DNA of 64,000 nucleotides from Brachyspira hampsonii (GTDB lineage Bacteria; Spirochaetota; Brachyspiria; Brachyspirales; Brachyspiraceae): NCBI RefSeq assembly GCF_002214805.1, contig NZ_CP019914.1, positions 1,860,001 to 1,924,000 of the forward strand, read 5' to 3'. Shown piece by piece: positions 48,699 to 57,366 of this stretch (position 1 is its first letter; each line of letters starts with the position of its first letter). The notes under the pieces were generated by a model. It saw only the letters and a program-made list of their open reading frames with translations, ran no database searches and was not told where the DNA came from. The position numbers and the translations under genes were made by a program.

Positions 48699-49700
48699 AT
48701 GTGGAGAATAGTATATTTTGTACTATCTTGTATAGTACTGGCTTTGGATTATTTTATATTAAAACATTTTAATTATAAGACATTAACAGTATTTATAATA
48801 AGTGCTGTATTGGTATTTTTATTTGAACTACTATTTATTAGAAAGAAATCTTCTAAAATTATATTAGCTTTTTTTATATCATTCTTTCTAACATTAATTA
48901 CTGTACTTTTGACTATAACTACAATTAATATTGTAGGAATATCATTATCATTAAATGAGAAATTGATTATTCTTTTTATAGAAGGCTATTTAATTTTCGG
49001 TATTATTATAGCTTTTATACCAAGTATATCAAATATGTTTAAACTTACGAATAAGGATAAGATGAAAACTTCAAAGATATTGGATACTTCTGTCATAGTA
49101 GACGGAAGGATATATGATATTGCTGAAAAAAAATTTTTTGACGGACTTCTTATACTTCCGGAATTTGTTATAAAAGAGGTGCAGTTTTTAAGTGATGCAA
49201 GAGATCCTCAGAAAAGAATAAGAGGAAGAAGGGCTTTAGAGATATTGAATAAAATGAAATCTTCTAAGAATATACTTCTTTCTATAACTGATATAGATTT
49301 TCCTAATATCAAAGAAGTGGATTTAAAACTTATAGAACTTGCCAAAAAAATGGATGCTAAAGTGATAACAAATGATTTTAATTTGATGAAAGTAGCATCT
49401 ATACATGAAGTAGATATATTAAATATCAATGATTTGGCCAATTCGCTTCATGTTGTAGTTTTGCCGGGTGAAACTATAAATATAGATCTGATAAGGGAGG
49501 GAAAAGATAAACAGGCTTTAGGATATTTAGAGGACGGTACTATGATAGTAGTTGATAATGCTAAACATCTAATAGGCAAAAATGTTGAAATAGAAATAGA
49601 TAATGTACTTCCTAAAGAAGCAGGCAGAGTAATATTTGCCTCTCTTGCAAACTCTAAAACTACTAATAATAAAAAAAGACATGATAATCAAAATAAATAA
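48699..49700 (+). CDS. PIN and TRAM domain membrane protein (YacL-like)
   Basis: The 333-aa protein has about four N-terminal membrane segments (residues 1-115), a PIN domain with DTSVIVDGRIYDIA, EFVIKEVQ and TNDFNLMKVA, and a C-terminal TRAM domain (from about DKQALGYLEDGTMIVV). PIN domains are often Mg-dependent RNases, and TRAM binds RNA. Its location beside CarD recurs in other bacteria. The role is probably RNA-related at the membrane; no substrate is known. GGGGAA precedes the ATG. Confidence 0.9.
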   Translation: MWRIVYFVLSCIVLALDYFILKHFNYKTLTVFIISAVLVFLFELLFIRKKSSKIILAFFISFFLTLITVLLTITTINIVGISLSLNEKLIILFIEGYLIFGIIIAFIPSISNMFKLTNKDKMKTSKILDTSVIVDGRIYDIAEKKFFDGLLILPEFVIKEVQFLSDARDPQKRIRGRRALEILNKMKSSKNILLSITDIDFPNIKEVDLKLIELAKKMDAKVITNDFNLMKVASIHEVDILNINDLANSLHVVVLPGETINIDLIREGKDKQALGYLEDGTMIVVDNAKHLIGKNVEIEIDNVLPKEAGRVIFASLANSKTTNNKKRHDNQNK

Positions 49701-49717
49701 TTTTAAGGAGTATATAT

Positions 49718-50347
49718 ATGATAATAGATCTTTCTGCAACTATATATGATAAAATTCCTTCATATCCGGGAAACCCTGAAGTTGTGATAAAACATACAAA
49801 TGATAGAAATAATTCTGGATTTTATGTTACAAATATAGCTATGAGTGTTCATACGGCAACTCATGTTGATACGCCTTTGCATTGTATTGATGAAAAACCA
49901 ACTACAGAGAATATAGATTTATCCCATTATGTTGGAAATGCATATTGTATAGATGTTCCTACTGATAAAGGATGTACTATTAAATTACCTTCAGATTTTG
50001 ATTTTAATAAAATTAGAGGAAATGATATAGTATTATTTAGAACAGGGTGGGAAAATAAAATGGGTACAGATGAGTATTTTGATTTATGGCCTTATATAGA
50101 TGAAAAATTAGCAGAAAAATTAGTAGAATTGAAAATAAAAACTGTTGGACTTGATACTCCGTCTGTTGATTCATTAGAAACTAATAATTTAACTCATAAA
50201 ATTTTATTTTCTAATAATATATGCATTATAGAATCTTTAGTAAATTTAGAAAAATTAAAAAATAGAAGTTTCTTTTTTAGTGCAGCCCCTTTAAAGATAA
50301 AGGATGGAGAAGGTTCTCCTGTAAGGGCTTATGCTATTATAGATTAA
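49718..50347 (+). CDS. Cyclase-family amidohydrolase (KynB-like)
   Basis: The 209-aa protein has the cyclase-family metal motif HTATHVDTPLH and the later RTGWENK and GLDTPSVDS segments. Relatives include arylformamidase (KynB) and other metal-dependent amidohydrolases. The tryptophan breakdown genes expected for KynB are not here, so the substrate is open. It starts 17 bp after the PIN-TRAM gene with AAGGAG ahead, so the three genes CarD, PIN-TRAM and cyclase may form a transcript. A terminator follows. Confidence 0.9.
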   Translation: MIIDLSATIYDKIPSYPGNPEVVIKHTNDRNNSGFYVTNIAMSVHTATHVDTPLHCIDEKPTTENIDLSHYVGNAYCIDVPTDKGCTIKLPSDFDFNKIRGNDIVLFRTGWENKMGTDEYFDLWPYIDEKLAEKLVELKIKTVGLDTPSVDSLETNNLTHKILFSNNICIIESLVNLEKLKNRSFFFSAAPLKIKDGEGSPVRAYAIID

Positions 50348-50363
50348 TAAACATTTTTATATA

Positions 50364-50396
50364 AAAAACCATGCTTTAATAAATGGCATGGTTTTT
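50364..50396. terminator. Bidirectional terminator
   Basis: AAAAACCATGC and GCATGGTTTTT form a perfect 11-bp stem between the convergent cyclase and outer-membrane protein genes. Confidence 0.92.
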
Positions 50397-50411
50397 ATTT
50401 TTATAATTTTA

Positions 50412-51053
50412 TTAGAATCTTATTCCTATTTGTCCTCCTACATCAAGAGCCCCTGTTCTAATTTTAGGAACACTTTCTTTATATTCAAGCAGAGGAAAAT
50501 CATAAGATAAATAAATACCCAAAGTTATATTATAAAGAAGTAAAAAGTCCAAACTTGCTTTAAGATAAGGTATATATGTATTATAAAATTTATCCTGTAA
50601 TTGTTTTAGATTATATTGTTCTATTATTTCACCGCCGCTGTTTTCTTTAGAATAGCTGCTTCCGCCAAGAGGAAATTTCACTCCTGCTCCCAAACCTATA
50701 GACATAAATAATATATCTATTTTAGGCATTAAGCCTACACTTAAACTATCAAATGTCAAATTACATTTACTAATATCGGATTTATAAGCAAACACATCTC
50801 TTTGATATCCTAAATCTAATGATATTCCAAGAGATAAAATACTTAAATCAAAATAATAATTTGGTTTTAAATATACTCCGAATTCAAAACCTCCATCCGG
50901 CTTTATTGTTTGACTTTGTTTTCCATCTTCAAGATAAAAACCTATTCCCGCTCCCAAAGGTACTGTTAAATCAACACCAAATCCGCTTTTTGCCATAAGA
51001 TTTGTACTGATAGTTGTTATTAACATTACAGTTAGCAATAAAAATTTTTTCAT
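50412..51053 (-). CDS. Small outer-membrane beta-barrel protein
   Basis: The 213-aa product has a signal peptide (MKKFLLLTVMLITTIST, cleaved near LMAKS) and alternating amphipathic strands with aromatic ends; it finishes QIGIRF, the C-terminal phenylalanine motif used by outer-membrane assembly. It has the same general plan as the frameshifted gene at 26805-27568. I use the ATG at 51053 as start because GAGAG lies upstream of it. Function is probably surface structure or a narrow pore; unknown. Confidence 0.75.
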   Translation of the reverse strand: MKKFLLLTVMLITTISTNLMAKSGFGVDLTVPLGAGIGFYLEDGKQSQTIKPDGGFEFGVYLKPNYYFDLSILSLGISLDLGYQRDVFAYKSDISKCNLTFDSLSVGLMPKIDILFMSIGLGAGVKFPLGGSSYSKENSGGEIIEQYNLKQLQDKFYNTYIPYLKASLDFLLLYNITLGIYLSYDFPLLEYKESVPKIRTGALDVGGQIGIRF

Positions 51054-51184
51054 AATATTAATACTCTCTTTATTTATCATAGAATTGATTTTTCCATCAT
51101 ATATAAATATTATATTTTTTTCAACTATTTATATAATAAATGATAATAATTTTTCATATACAATCAAATTATAAAAATAACTTT

Positions 51185-51640
51185 AGAATTTATTTAACGC
51201 ACGGTGAATAAAATTTATAGATATAATTAAATTTTAATTACAAACAAATCTGCATTGTTAATATTATTCTGCGTGCGGTAAATATGCTATAAATTTAAAA
51301 AAAATTGGGCGGGCAGCTAAAATTACAGAATAATATAAAAAAGAAAAAAATATAAAAATAGCAGTGTTAAATAAAAAAACTAGAGGGTGGGCAAGTGTAA
51401 TTAAATTTTAAAACTTTATTACATTTCCCGCCCTTTATTCTTTATAACTAACTTTTAAATTTTAATATTAACTATCTTCATAACTTAATCAGAAATTTCA
51501 GCACCCGCCCTAGTTTTTATTAAGTTTAGAATTTATTTAACGCACGGTAAACAAATTTATATAATACAATAAAATTTGAATTCATATATAAACTTATATT
51601 TTAAATTTATTCTACGTGCGGTAAGTGTGATATAAATTTA
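51185..51640. repeat. Intergenic palindromic repeat array (array 6)
   Basis: The first module has ACGCACGG at about 51191, GCGTGCGG at about 51269 and TTGGGCGGGCAGCT near 51306. Palindrome 51383-51437 follows (GAGGGTGGGCAAGTGTAATT against TTACATTTCCCGCCCTTT). A second module starts at GCACCCGCCC 51501, has ACGCACGG near 51540 and ACGTGCGG near 51614, then runs into the coding end of the next gene without its final TTGGGCGGG arm. Confidence 0.85.
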
Positions 51641-52407
51641 AAAAAACATTAATTGAGTAATCGGTTTAAAATTAAAATCCCAATCACTATTTACAGGTAT
51701 TGTATGTTCATCACTGTTTTTAAAATAAAATGTTATACAGTCTTCACAATATATGCTTATAGATGTTAAACTTATTGATTTTATGAATTCTTCTCTTTCT
51801 ATATTATGAGGCTTAAATATACTCTCTGCCGCACACTCTTTTAATTTTCTATCAATATCTTTTTTATTAGTAAATATTTTTTTGATTATATCAACGCTTT
51901 GTTTATTAAACGCTTCATTAATATTGTCAAAGAAGATTAAAATATTATTGTTAGTCCAAGGCATCTCTTTCTTAAAACTGTTTATATCCTTATTAAGTTC
52001 AAAATCTCCTAATTCTTCATCTTTATAATAAATAATCTCTGAATATTTTTCTAATATGATATTTAAATCATCATCTTTATAATCATTGTCAACTATATCT
52101 TCAAGTAAAAAATTAATATAGAAGTCATCAGGATTTTTTTCTTTTCTTACCTTTAATCTTACTATGCTTTCATCTTTGAGTATTTTTAAATATTCTTCAG
52201 GTTCTTTAACTTTTTTATGAATTATAATATGAGTATTTTCTATAATTACATTAGCAGCAATATTTTTTAAAGCGATAGCAGAAATAAAGTATAATATTTC
52301 TCCCAAGGTATTCTATTATATTTACAGCATGATCTTTTAAGTATGAATACCATGTCAAAAATTTCATCATCAAAATTTTTATTAAAGTCTTTAATTTCTT
52401 TATCCAT
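51638..52407 (-). pseudogene. DUF2262-like protein, frameshifted
   Basis: The ATG at 52407, with GAGTG upstream, begins MDKEIKDFNKNFDDEIFDM, closely like the start of the paralogue at 53533. The frame then shifts near 52282-52290; one extra T in a T-run restores a reading frame of about 256 aa. The downstream frame reads ISAIALKNIAANVIIEN… and is about 60% identical to the paralogue by eye. The last residues (…PITQLMFF) come from repeat array 6, so the C-terminus also differs from the paralogue. Intact function is doubtful unless the frameshift is a sequence error. Confidence 0.8.
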
Positions 52408-52609
52408 TTTTACACTCTATTAATATAGTAATATAATAAGATAAAATATCAATAATAAATTTTAAAAGTTTTATTAATACAAACCATTTATTTAAATTTA
52501 GTGGTAGATTTAATTTTTAAATATGTGCTTTGGAAAAGTTGATATTAAAATAAAATAGAACTTAGATATCAATACTTTGTTTTTATATATTTTATCACAA
52601 GCTAAAGTG

Positions 52610-52732
52610 TAATTATATTAAAAATTTATTTAACGCACGGTAAGTAAAATTTATAATATAATAAAATTTGAATTACAAAAAAATCTATATTATTAATCTT
52701 ATTTTGCGTGCGGTAAGTAAACTAAAAATTAA
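52610..52732. repeat. Single repeat module (array 7)
   Basis: It contains ACGCACGG near 52632 and GCGTGCGG near 52705 with an AT-rich centre, but both outer CCCGCCCAAG and CTTGGGCGGG arms are missing. It abuts the stop of the DUF2262-like gene at 52733. The rest of the gap 52408-52609 shows nothing I can name. Confidence 0.7.
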
Positions 52733-53533
52733 TTATCCTTCTATATGAGCATCTGTAAAATTAAAATCACAGTCGCTTTCTACTACTATAGTGTGTCCCC
52801 AGAAAATATCCCCGTCATCAAACCAAAATGTTATAATATCTTCGCTTATAGTTATAGATGTTAAGGTTATTAATTTTGCAAACTCTTCTCTATTTATATG
52901 AGGCTTGTCAGAATCATCGTTCCAGCTGTTGGCATCTTCAAGCATATTTTCTGATATATACTCTTTTAGTTTTTTATTAATATATTTTTTATTAGTAAAT
53001 ATTTTTTTGATTATATCAACACTTTTTTTATTTAGTTCTTCATCAATATCTTCAAATAAGATTGAAATATTATTATCATTCCATAGCATATCTCTACTAA
53101 ACATGTCTATACTTTTGTCAAGCTCAAAATCTCCTAATTCTTCATCTTTATAATAAACAGGCTTAGAATATTTTTCTAATATAATATTTAAATCATTATC
53201 TTTATAATCATTATCAACTATATCTTCAAGCAGAAATCTAATATATAAACCAGATGAATCTTTTTCTTTTCTTACTTTTAATCTTACTATTGTTTTATTT
53301 CTGAATATCTGAAAATAATGATTTGTATCTTCAATTTCTTTTACTATAAGCAAATTTTCATTTTCTATAATTTCATTGGTAATAATATTTTTATATGCAA
53401 TTGCTGATAACAATAAAGTATAATATTTTTCTTTTGACTTAGCAGCTGATAAATTTTGTTTTTTTAAAACGAATGCTATGTCTAAAATTTCTTCATCAAA
53501 ATTGCTATTAAAATTGTCAATTTCCTTACTCAT
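52733..53533 (-). CDS. DUF2262-like protein
   Basis: The 266-aa protein has a central region LGDFELDKSIDMFSRDMLW and a helical SVDIIKKIFTNKK stretch that resemble DUF2262. It is cytoplasmic, with no signal. It is the intact paralogue of the neighbouring frameshifted gene, and the two probably arose by tandem duplication. I use 53533 as start because AAAGGAT lies 6 nt upstream; the frame extends to 53557. Function unknown. Confidence 0.8.
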   Translation of the reverse strand: MSKEIDNFNSNFDEEILDIAFVLKKQNLSAAKSKEKYYTLLLSAIAYKNIITNEIIENENLLIVKEIEDTNHYFQIFRNKTIVRLKVRKEKDSSGLYIRFLLEDIVDNDYKDNDLNIILEKYSKPVYYKDEELGDFELDKSIDMFSRDMLWNDNNISILFEDIDEELNKKSVDIIKKIFTNKKYINKKLKEYISENMLEDANSWNDDSDKPHINREEFAKLITLTSITISEDIITFWFDDGDIFWGHTIVVESDCDFNFTDAHIEG

Positions 53534-53608
53534 TTTATATCCTTTATAGTTTATCATACTAAAATTATCTTACATTTAATATAATTTATTAAATTTAAGA
53601 TAAAATAT

Positions 53609-53691
53609 AGCCTTTTTGCTTCTCGCCGAAGAAGGGCTTTACTTGTGTCAGCAAAAGAAGTTGGGTATTAGGCAAAGTCCCATATATAAAA
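53609..53691. other. GC-richer structured element of unknown type
   Basis: A segment of about 80 bp has much higher G+C than its surroundings. It contains a small hairpin CTTC-TCGCC-GAAG and a longer GGGCTTT…AAAGTCCC pairing. It is open in one plus-strand frame, but no start with a ribosome binding site is seen. I could not assign it to an RNA family. It may be an isolated repeat of this genus or a fragment of a mobile element. Confidence 0.45.
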
Positions 53692-53750
53692 ATATAATTT
53701 TATTTTTTATAAAGTATATTTGTTTCATTATATACTGTTTATAAAAAGTT

Positions 53751-54470
53751 TATAGGATGGGATTAGAATAAATTCTAAAACTGTAATTATATTAATAAGC
53801 GTGTTATTAAAAAATGGTTGAAAATAAAAAAGTTAAGTTTTAAATTTACTTAAATACCACGCCCTTTATTCTTTATTGCTATATTTTGAATTTTAGCATC
53901 AATTATCTTTACAGTCTAATTAAAAATTAAAGCCCCGCCCAAATGATAATTAGATTTAAAAATTTATTTAACGCACGATAAACAAATTTATATAATACAA
54001 TAAAATTTGAATTACAAAAAAATCTTATATTATTAATATTATTCTGCGTGCGGTAAAATATGCTATAAATTTAAAAAAACTTGGGTGGGCAGCTAAAATT
54101 ACAGAATAAAAATAAATAGGAAATAAAGTACAAAAATGACAGTATTAAATAAAAAGCCTATAGGGTGGGATTAGAATAAATTCTAAAACTATAATTATAT
54201 TAATAAGTGTGTTATTAAAAAATAGTTGAAAATAAAAAAGTTAAGTTTTAAATTTACTTAAATACCCGCCCTTTATTCTTTATTACTATATTTAGAATTT
54301 TAGTATCAATTATCTTTACAGTCTAATTAAAAATTAAAGCACCCGCCCAAGTGTTAATTAGATTTAAAAATTTATTTAACGCACGATAAATAAATCTAAA
54401 TAATATAGTTTGATTATCAGTTATAATAAAATTAATTTAAATGATTTATTAAACGTGCGTTATTTGATTT
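53751..54470. repeat. Intergenic palindromic repeat array with tandem duplication (array 8)
   Basis: A module of 164 bp at 53931-54094 runs from AGCCCCGCCC through ACGCACG and GCGTGCGG to CTTGGGTGGGCAGCT. Longer G-rich to C-rich palindromes lie around it: TATAGGATGGGATTAG… to ACGCCCTTT, and TATAGGGTGGGATTAG… to CCCGCCCTTT. A direct repeat of about 240 bp occurs at 53751-53990 and 54159-54396, roughly 95% identical by eye, offset 408 bp. The array fills the gap between the DUF2262-like gene start and the minus-strand oxidoreductase operon end. Confidence 0.88.
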
Positions 54471-54473
54471 ATA

Positions 54474-54510
54474 TAAAAAACCTCCGCACTTTCACAAGTA
54501 CAGAGGTTTT
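54474..54510 (-). terminator. Terminator of the 2-oxoacid oxidoreductase operon
   Basis: On the minus strand AAAACCTC and GAGGTTTT pair, with an inner ACTT/AAGT stem, followed by a T-run. It lies 29 bp after the stop of the gamma subunit. Confidence 0.85.
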
Positions 54511-54538
54511 AAGTCTTTTCATTTTTAATTTATGTAAG

Positions 54539-55093
54539 TTATGAAATTAAATCCTTAACGGCATCCCGTCCTGCATTAAGAGCCTTTTCATTACTTGGAA
54601 GGAAATCTTTTTTACGCTCTCCAAAAACTTTCAAAAATGCCTGCTGTACACTTTCAAAAGATACTACATTATGAAGCGTAAGCAAAGCTCCAAGCATAAC
54701 CATATTTGCTGATTTAGGATTACCTATATCTCCCGCTATTTTATTTGCCTCTATATAAGCCGCTTTTATATCGTCTCTTGAGGCTTTTTTATCTATCAAG
54801 GATGAGTTTATTAAAAGTATCCCATTAGGAAGAACATCTTTTTCAAATTTGGTAAGAGAAGGAAGATTCATAATAACAGCTGCATTGGCATCATGAGAAA
54901 TCATAGGTGAGCCTACAAGTTCATCACTTATAACAACAGAGCAATTAGCAGTACCGCCTCTCATCTCAGGACCATAAGAAGGACACCAAGTAACATGTTT
55001 ATTTTCTATCATTCCTGCATAAGCTATCATCTGCCCCATAGACATAACACCCTGACCGCCGAATCCTGCAAAAATAATTCTTTCTGTACTCAT
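54539..55093 (-). CDS. 2-oxoacid:ferredoxin oxidoreductase, gamma subunit
   Basis: The 184-aa protein is the gamma (C) subunit of a four-subunit 2-oxoacid oxidoreductase (Kor/Vor type). It has the family motifs IIFAGFGGQGVMSMGQ near the start and GPEMRGGTANCSVVIS. I start at 55093, because AAGGAG lies upstream of that ATG; the frame runs to 55132 with a poorer start. It overlaps nothing and follows the beta gene, which stops 14 bp upstream of its start. A terminator follows. Confidence 0.93.
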   Translation of the reverse strand: MSTERIIFAGFGGQGVMSMGQMIAYAGMIENKHVTWCPSYGPEMRGGTANCSVVISDELVGSPMISHDANAAVIMNLPSLTKFEKDVLPNGILLINSSLIDKKASRDDIKAAYIEANKIAGDIGNPKSANMVMLGALLTLHNVVSFESVQQAFLKVFGERKKDFLPSNEKALNAGRDAVKDLIS

Positions 55094-55106
55094 ATATTTT
55101 CTCCTT

Positions 55107-55841
55107 TTAACCATCATTTCTAAAATTACCAAGAGGATAATGAGGTATCATATAATCTCTTATCCACTTATGAGAATCTGTAGGAGATATTCCCCAGTTG
55201 GTAGTACAGCTTGTGAGCATCTCCACTATAGAGAAACCTTTTCCAGCAATCTGATTTTCAAAAGCCTTTTTAGTTGCTATTTTAGCCTTTCTAATATTAG
55301 CAGGACTGTCTAAAGATACTCTCTCAACAAAAGAAGCACCTTCTACAGTTGCAAGCATTTCACATACTCTTATAGGTTTGCCGGCTCTATGGAAATCTCG
55401 TCCTGCCTGAGTAGTAGTTGTTCTTTGACCTTCCAAAGTAGTAGGGGCCATCTGACCGCCTGTCATACCATAAATAGCATTATTCAAAAATATTACAGTT
55501 ATATTTTCGCTTCTTGCTGCAGCATGTATTATTTCTGCAGTACCAATTGCCGCTAAATCCCCATCTCCTTGAATTGTAAATACAACACTATCTGGAATAG
55601 CCCTTTTTATACCTGTAGCAACAGCCGGAGCCCTTCCATGTGCTGCCTGCTGCATATCGCAAGAAAAATATTTATAAGCAAGTACAGAACATCCTACAGA
55701 AGCAATGCCAACAGCTTTTTCTAATACACCAAGCTCCTCTATACATTCAGCTATTATCCTCTGAGCCGTACCATGCATACAGCCCGGACAATAATGTGTC
55801 CTAGCATCGCTCAATCCCTTTGACTTTTCAAATACTATCAT
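55107..55841 (-). CDS. 2-oxoacid:ferredoxin oxidoreductase, beta subunit
   Basis: The 244-aa protein binds thiamine pyrophosphate. The CPGCMHGTAQRI start and the GDGDLAAIGTAEIIHAA cofactor motif with its downstream Asn/Gly site (NNAIYGMTGGQMAPTT) identify it. The product pairs with the alpha subunit to cleave the 2-oxoacid. It overlaps the alpha gene by 4 bp, so translation is coupled. Confidence 0.95.
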   Translation of the reverse strand: MIVFEKSKGLSDARTHYCPGCMHGTAQRIIAECIEELGVLEKAVGIASVGCSVLAYKYFSCDMQQAAHGRAPAVATGIKRAIPDSVVFTIQGDGDLAAIGTAEIIHAAARSENITVIFLNNAIYGMTGGQMAPTTLEGQRTTTTQAGRDFHRAGKPIRVCEMLATVEGASFVERVSLDSPANIRKAKIATKKAFENQIAGKGFSIVEMLTSCTTNWGISPTDSHKWIRDYMIPHYPLGNFRNDG

Positions 55842-56896
55842 ATTAAACCTCCTGCTAAATCCCTCACATTATCTATTATCTCATGAGAAGTAGGTACTAA
55901 TCCTCCAGCCTTTCCATAGAATTTAACAGGTACTCTGCATTCTATTGCAAGTTTTATATCATCAACCATTTGCCCCATACTAAGTTCAATACTTATATAC
56001 ATTTTGCAATTTGGGTTATCAAATGCTTTAACCGGGAAAGGCCATAAAGTTTGGGGACGAATCATACCTACTTTTTTACCTTCTTCTCTAAACTTATCAA
56101 CAACCCATCTTACAATTCTTGACATAGTACCATAAGAAACAAATATAAGTTCTGCATCATCTGTATGATATTTTTCTGCTCTTGCTTCTTTCTCTTTTAT
56201 TTCATCATATTTTCTCTGTAAGTTCAGATTGTGTTCATATAATAATTCAGGCTCTAAATAAAGAGAATTAATAATATTATTTTTTTCTCTTTTGCCTCTT
56301 TTTCCGCAAGCAGCCCAAGTTTTTTCTTTTATCTCATATTTAGGCTTATACACTATATCTACAGGCTCCATCATCTGACCTATATACCCGTCAGCAGCAA
56401 CATACACAGGAGTTCTATAATGATCTGCTATATCAAAGGCTTCCATTATCATATCAGCTGCTTCCTGTAAATTGGCAGGGGCTAAAACAGGACAATTATA
56501 ATCACCATCTCCTCCGCCTCTAGTCATCATATTATAATCGCTTTGTGAAGGCTGTATGCTTCCAAGTCCTGGACCTCCTCTCATAACATTAAGTATTACC
56601 GCAGGAACTTCAGAACCTGCAAGATATGATATACCCTCCTGTTTTAAAGCTATACCCGGCGAAGAAGAAGATGTCATAGCTCTCACTCCGGCTCCTCCTG
56701 CCCCATAAACCATATTAATTGCAGCAACTTCACTTTCTGCCTGCACAAATGCCCCGCCTGATTCATACATAGCTTTTGACATAAATTCAGGTATCTCATT
56801 CTGCGGTGTAATAGGATACCCAAAAAAACATTTACATCCTGCAGCAATAGCCGCACTAGCCATAGCCTCATTTCCTTTCATCAATGTTCTAGCCAT
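55838..56896 (-). CDS. 2-oxoacid:ferredoxin oxidoreductase, alpha subunit
   Basis: The 352-aa protein is the alpha subunit (KorA/VorB type) of the enzyme that oxidises 2-oxoacids to acyl-CoA and reduces ferredoxin. It has the YPITPQNEIPEFM motif and the TSSSSPGIALKQEG region. 2-Oxoglutarate and branched-chain 2-oxoacid enzymes are close in sequence, so the substrate is not fixed here. The stop and start of the ferredoxin and alpha genes overlap by 1 bp. Confidence 0.93.
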   Translation of the reverse strand: MARTLMKGNEAMASAAIAAGCKCFFGYPITPQNEIPEFMSKAMYESGGAFVQAESEVAAINMVYGAGGAGVRAMTSSSSPGIALKQEGISYLAGSEVPAVILNVMRGGPGLGSIQPSQSDYNMMTRGGGDGDYNCPVLAPANLQEAADMIMEAFDIADHYRTPVYVAADGYIGQMMEPVDIVYKPKYEIKEKTWAACGKRGKREKNNIINSLYLEPELLYEHNLNLQRKYDEIKEKEARAEKYHTDDAELIFVSYGTMSRIVRWVVDKFREEGKKVGMIRPQTLWPFPVKAFDNPNCKMYISIELSMGQMVDDIKLAIECRVPVKFYGKAGGLVPTSHEIIDNVRDLAGGLI

Positions 56897-57129
56897 TATT
56901 TACTCTCCTCTTTATCTAGCCTCTCAACTGTTATGCATATATCCGGACACATCATTGCACAATTAGCACATCCTATACATTTTTCCATATCTGTAACAGC
57001 TGCTGGGTAATATCCCCAAGAATTCATATCTTCTTTATCTAAATACAGTATCTTAGTTGGACAAACAGATATGCAGTTGGAGCATCCTTTACATTGTTCT
57101 CTATCAATAGTCACTCTGCCTTTAGCCAT
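56896..57129 (-). CDS. Ferredoxin-like subunit, 2[4Fe-4S]
   Basis: The 77-aa protein has two cysteine motifs CKGCSNCISVCP and CIGCANCAMMCP, enough for two [4Fe-4S] clusters. It is the delta (ferredoxin) subunit of the 2-oxoacid oxidoreductase and the first gene of the operon. A GGAGG-type site precedes it. It transfers electrons from the enzyme to the ferredoxin pool. Confidence 0.95.
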   Translation of the reverse strand: MAKGRVTIDREQCKGCSNCISVCPTKILYLDKEDMNSWGYYPAAVTDMEKCIGCANCAMMCPDICITVERLDKEESK

Positions 57130-57366
57130 ATATCCTCCTTTATTGATATTAAACCTTATTAATATAATAATACTATAAAAACTATTGGTACAAAATATTA
57201 TTTTATATTGAAAAATATTCGTATGTTAAAATTTAATCTAAAAATTAAAATAAATCAATGAATAGTATTAACTATTATTTATGAATAATATTAACTATTT
57301 ATATATAGTAATTATTATATTTTTGTATATACTTATAAAAGTAATGTATTATTGGAGTTATGGTTA

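Noticed and set aside
53600-53750. A possible small protein frame in the GC-richer element.
   Set aside because: The frame is open, but there is no start codon with a ribosome binding site, and its composition does not look like a protein.
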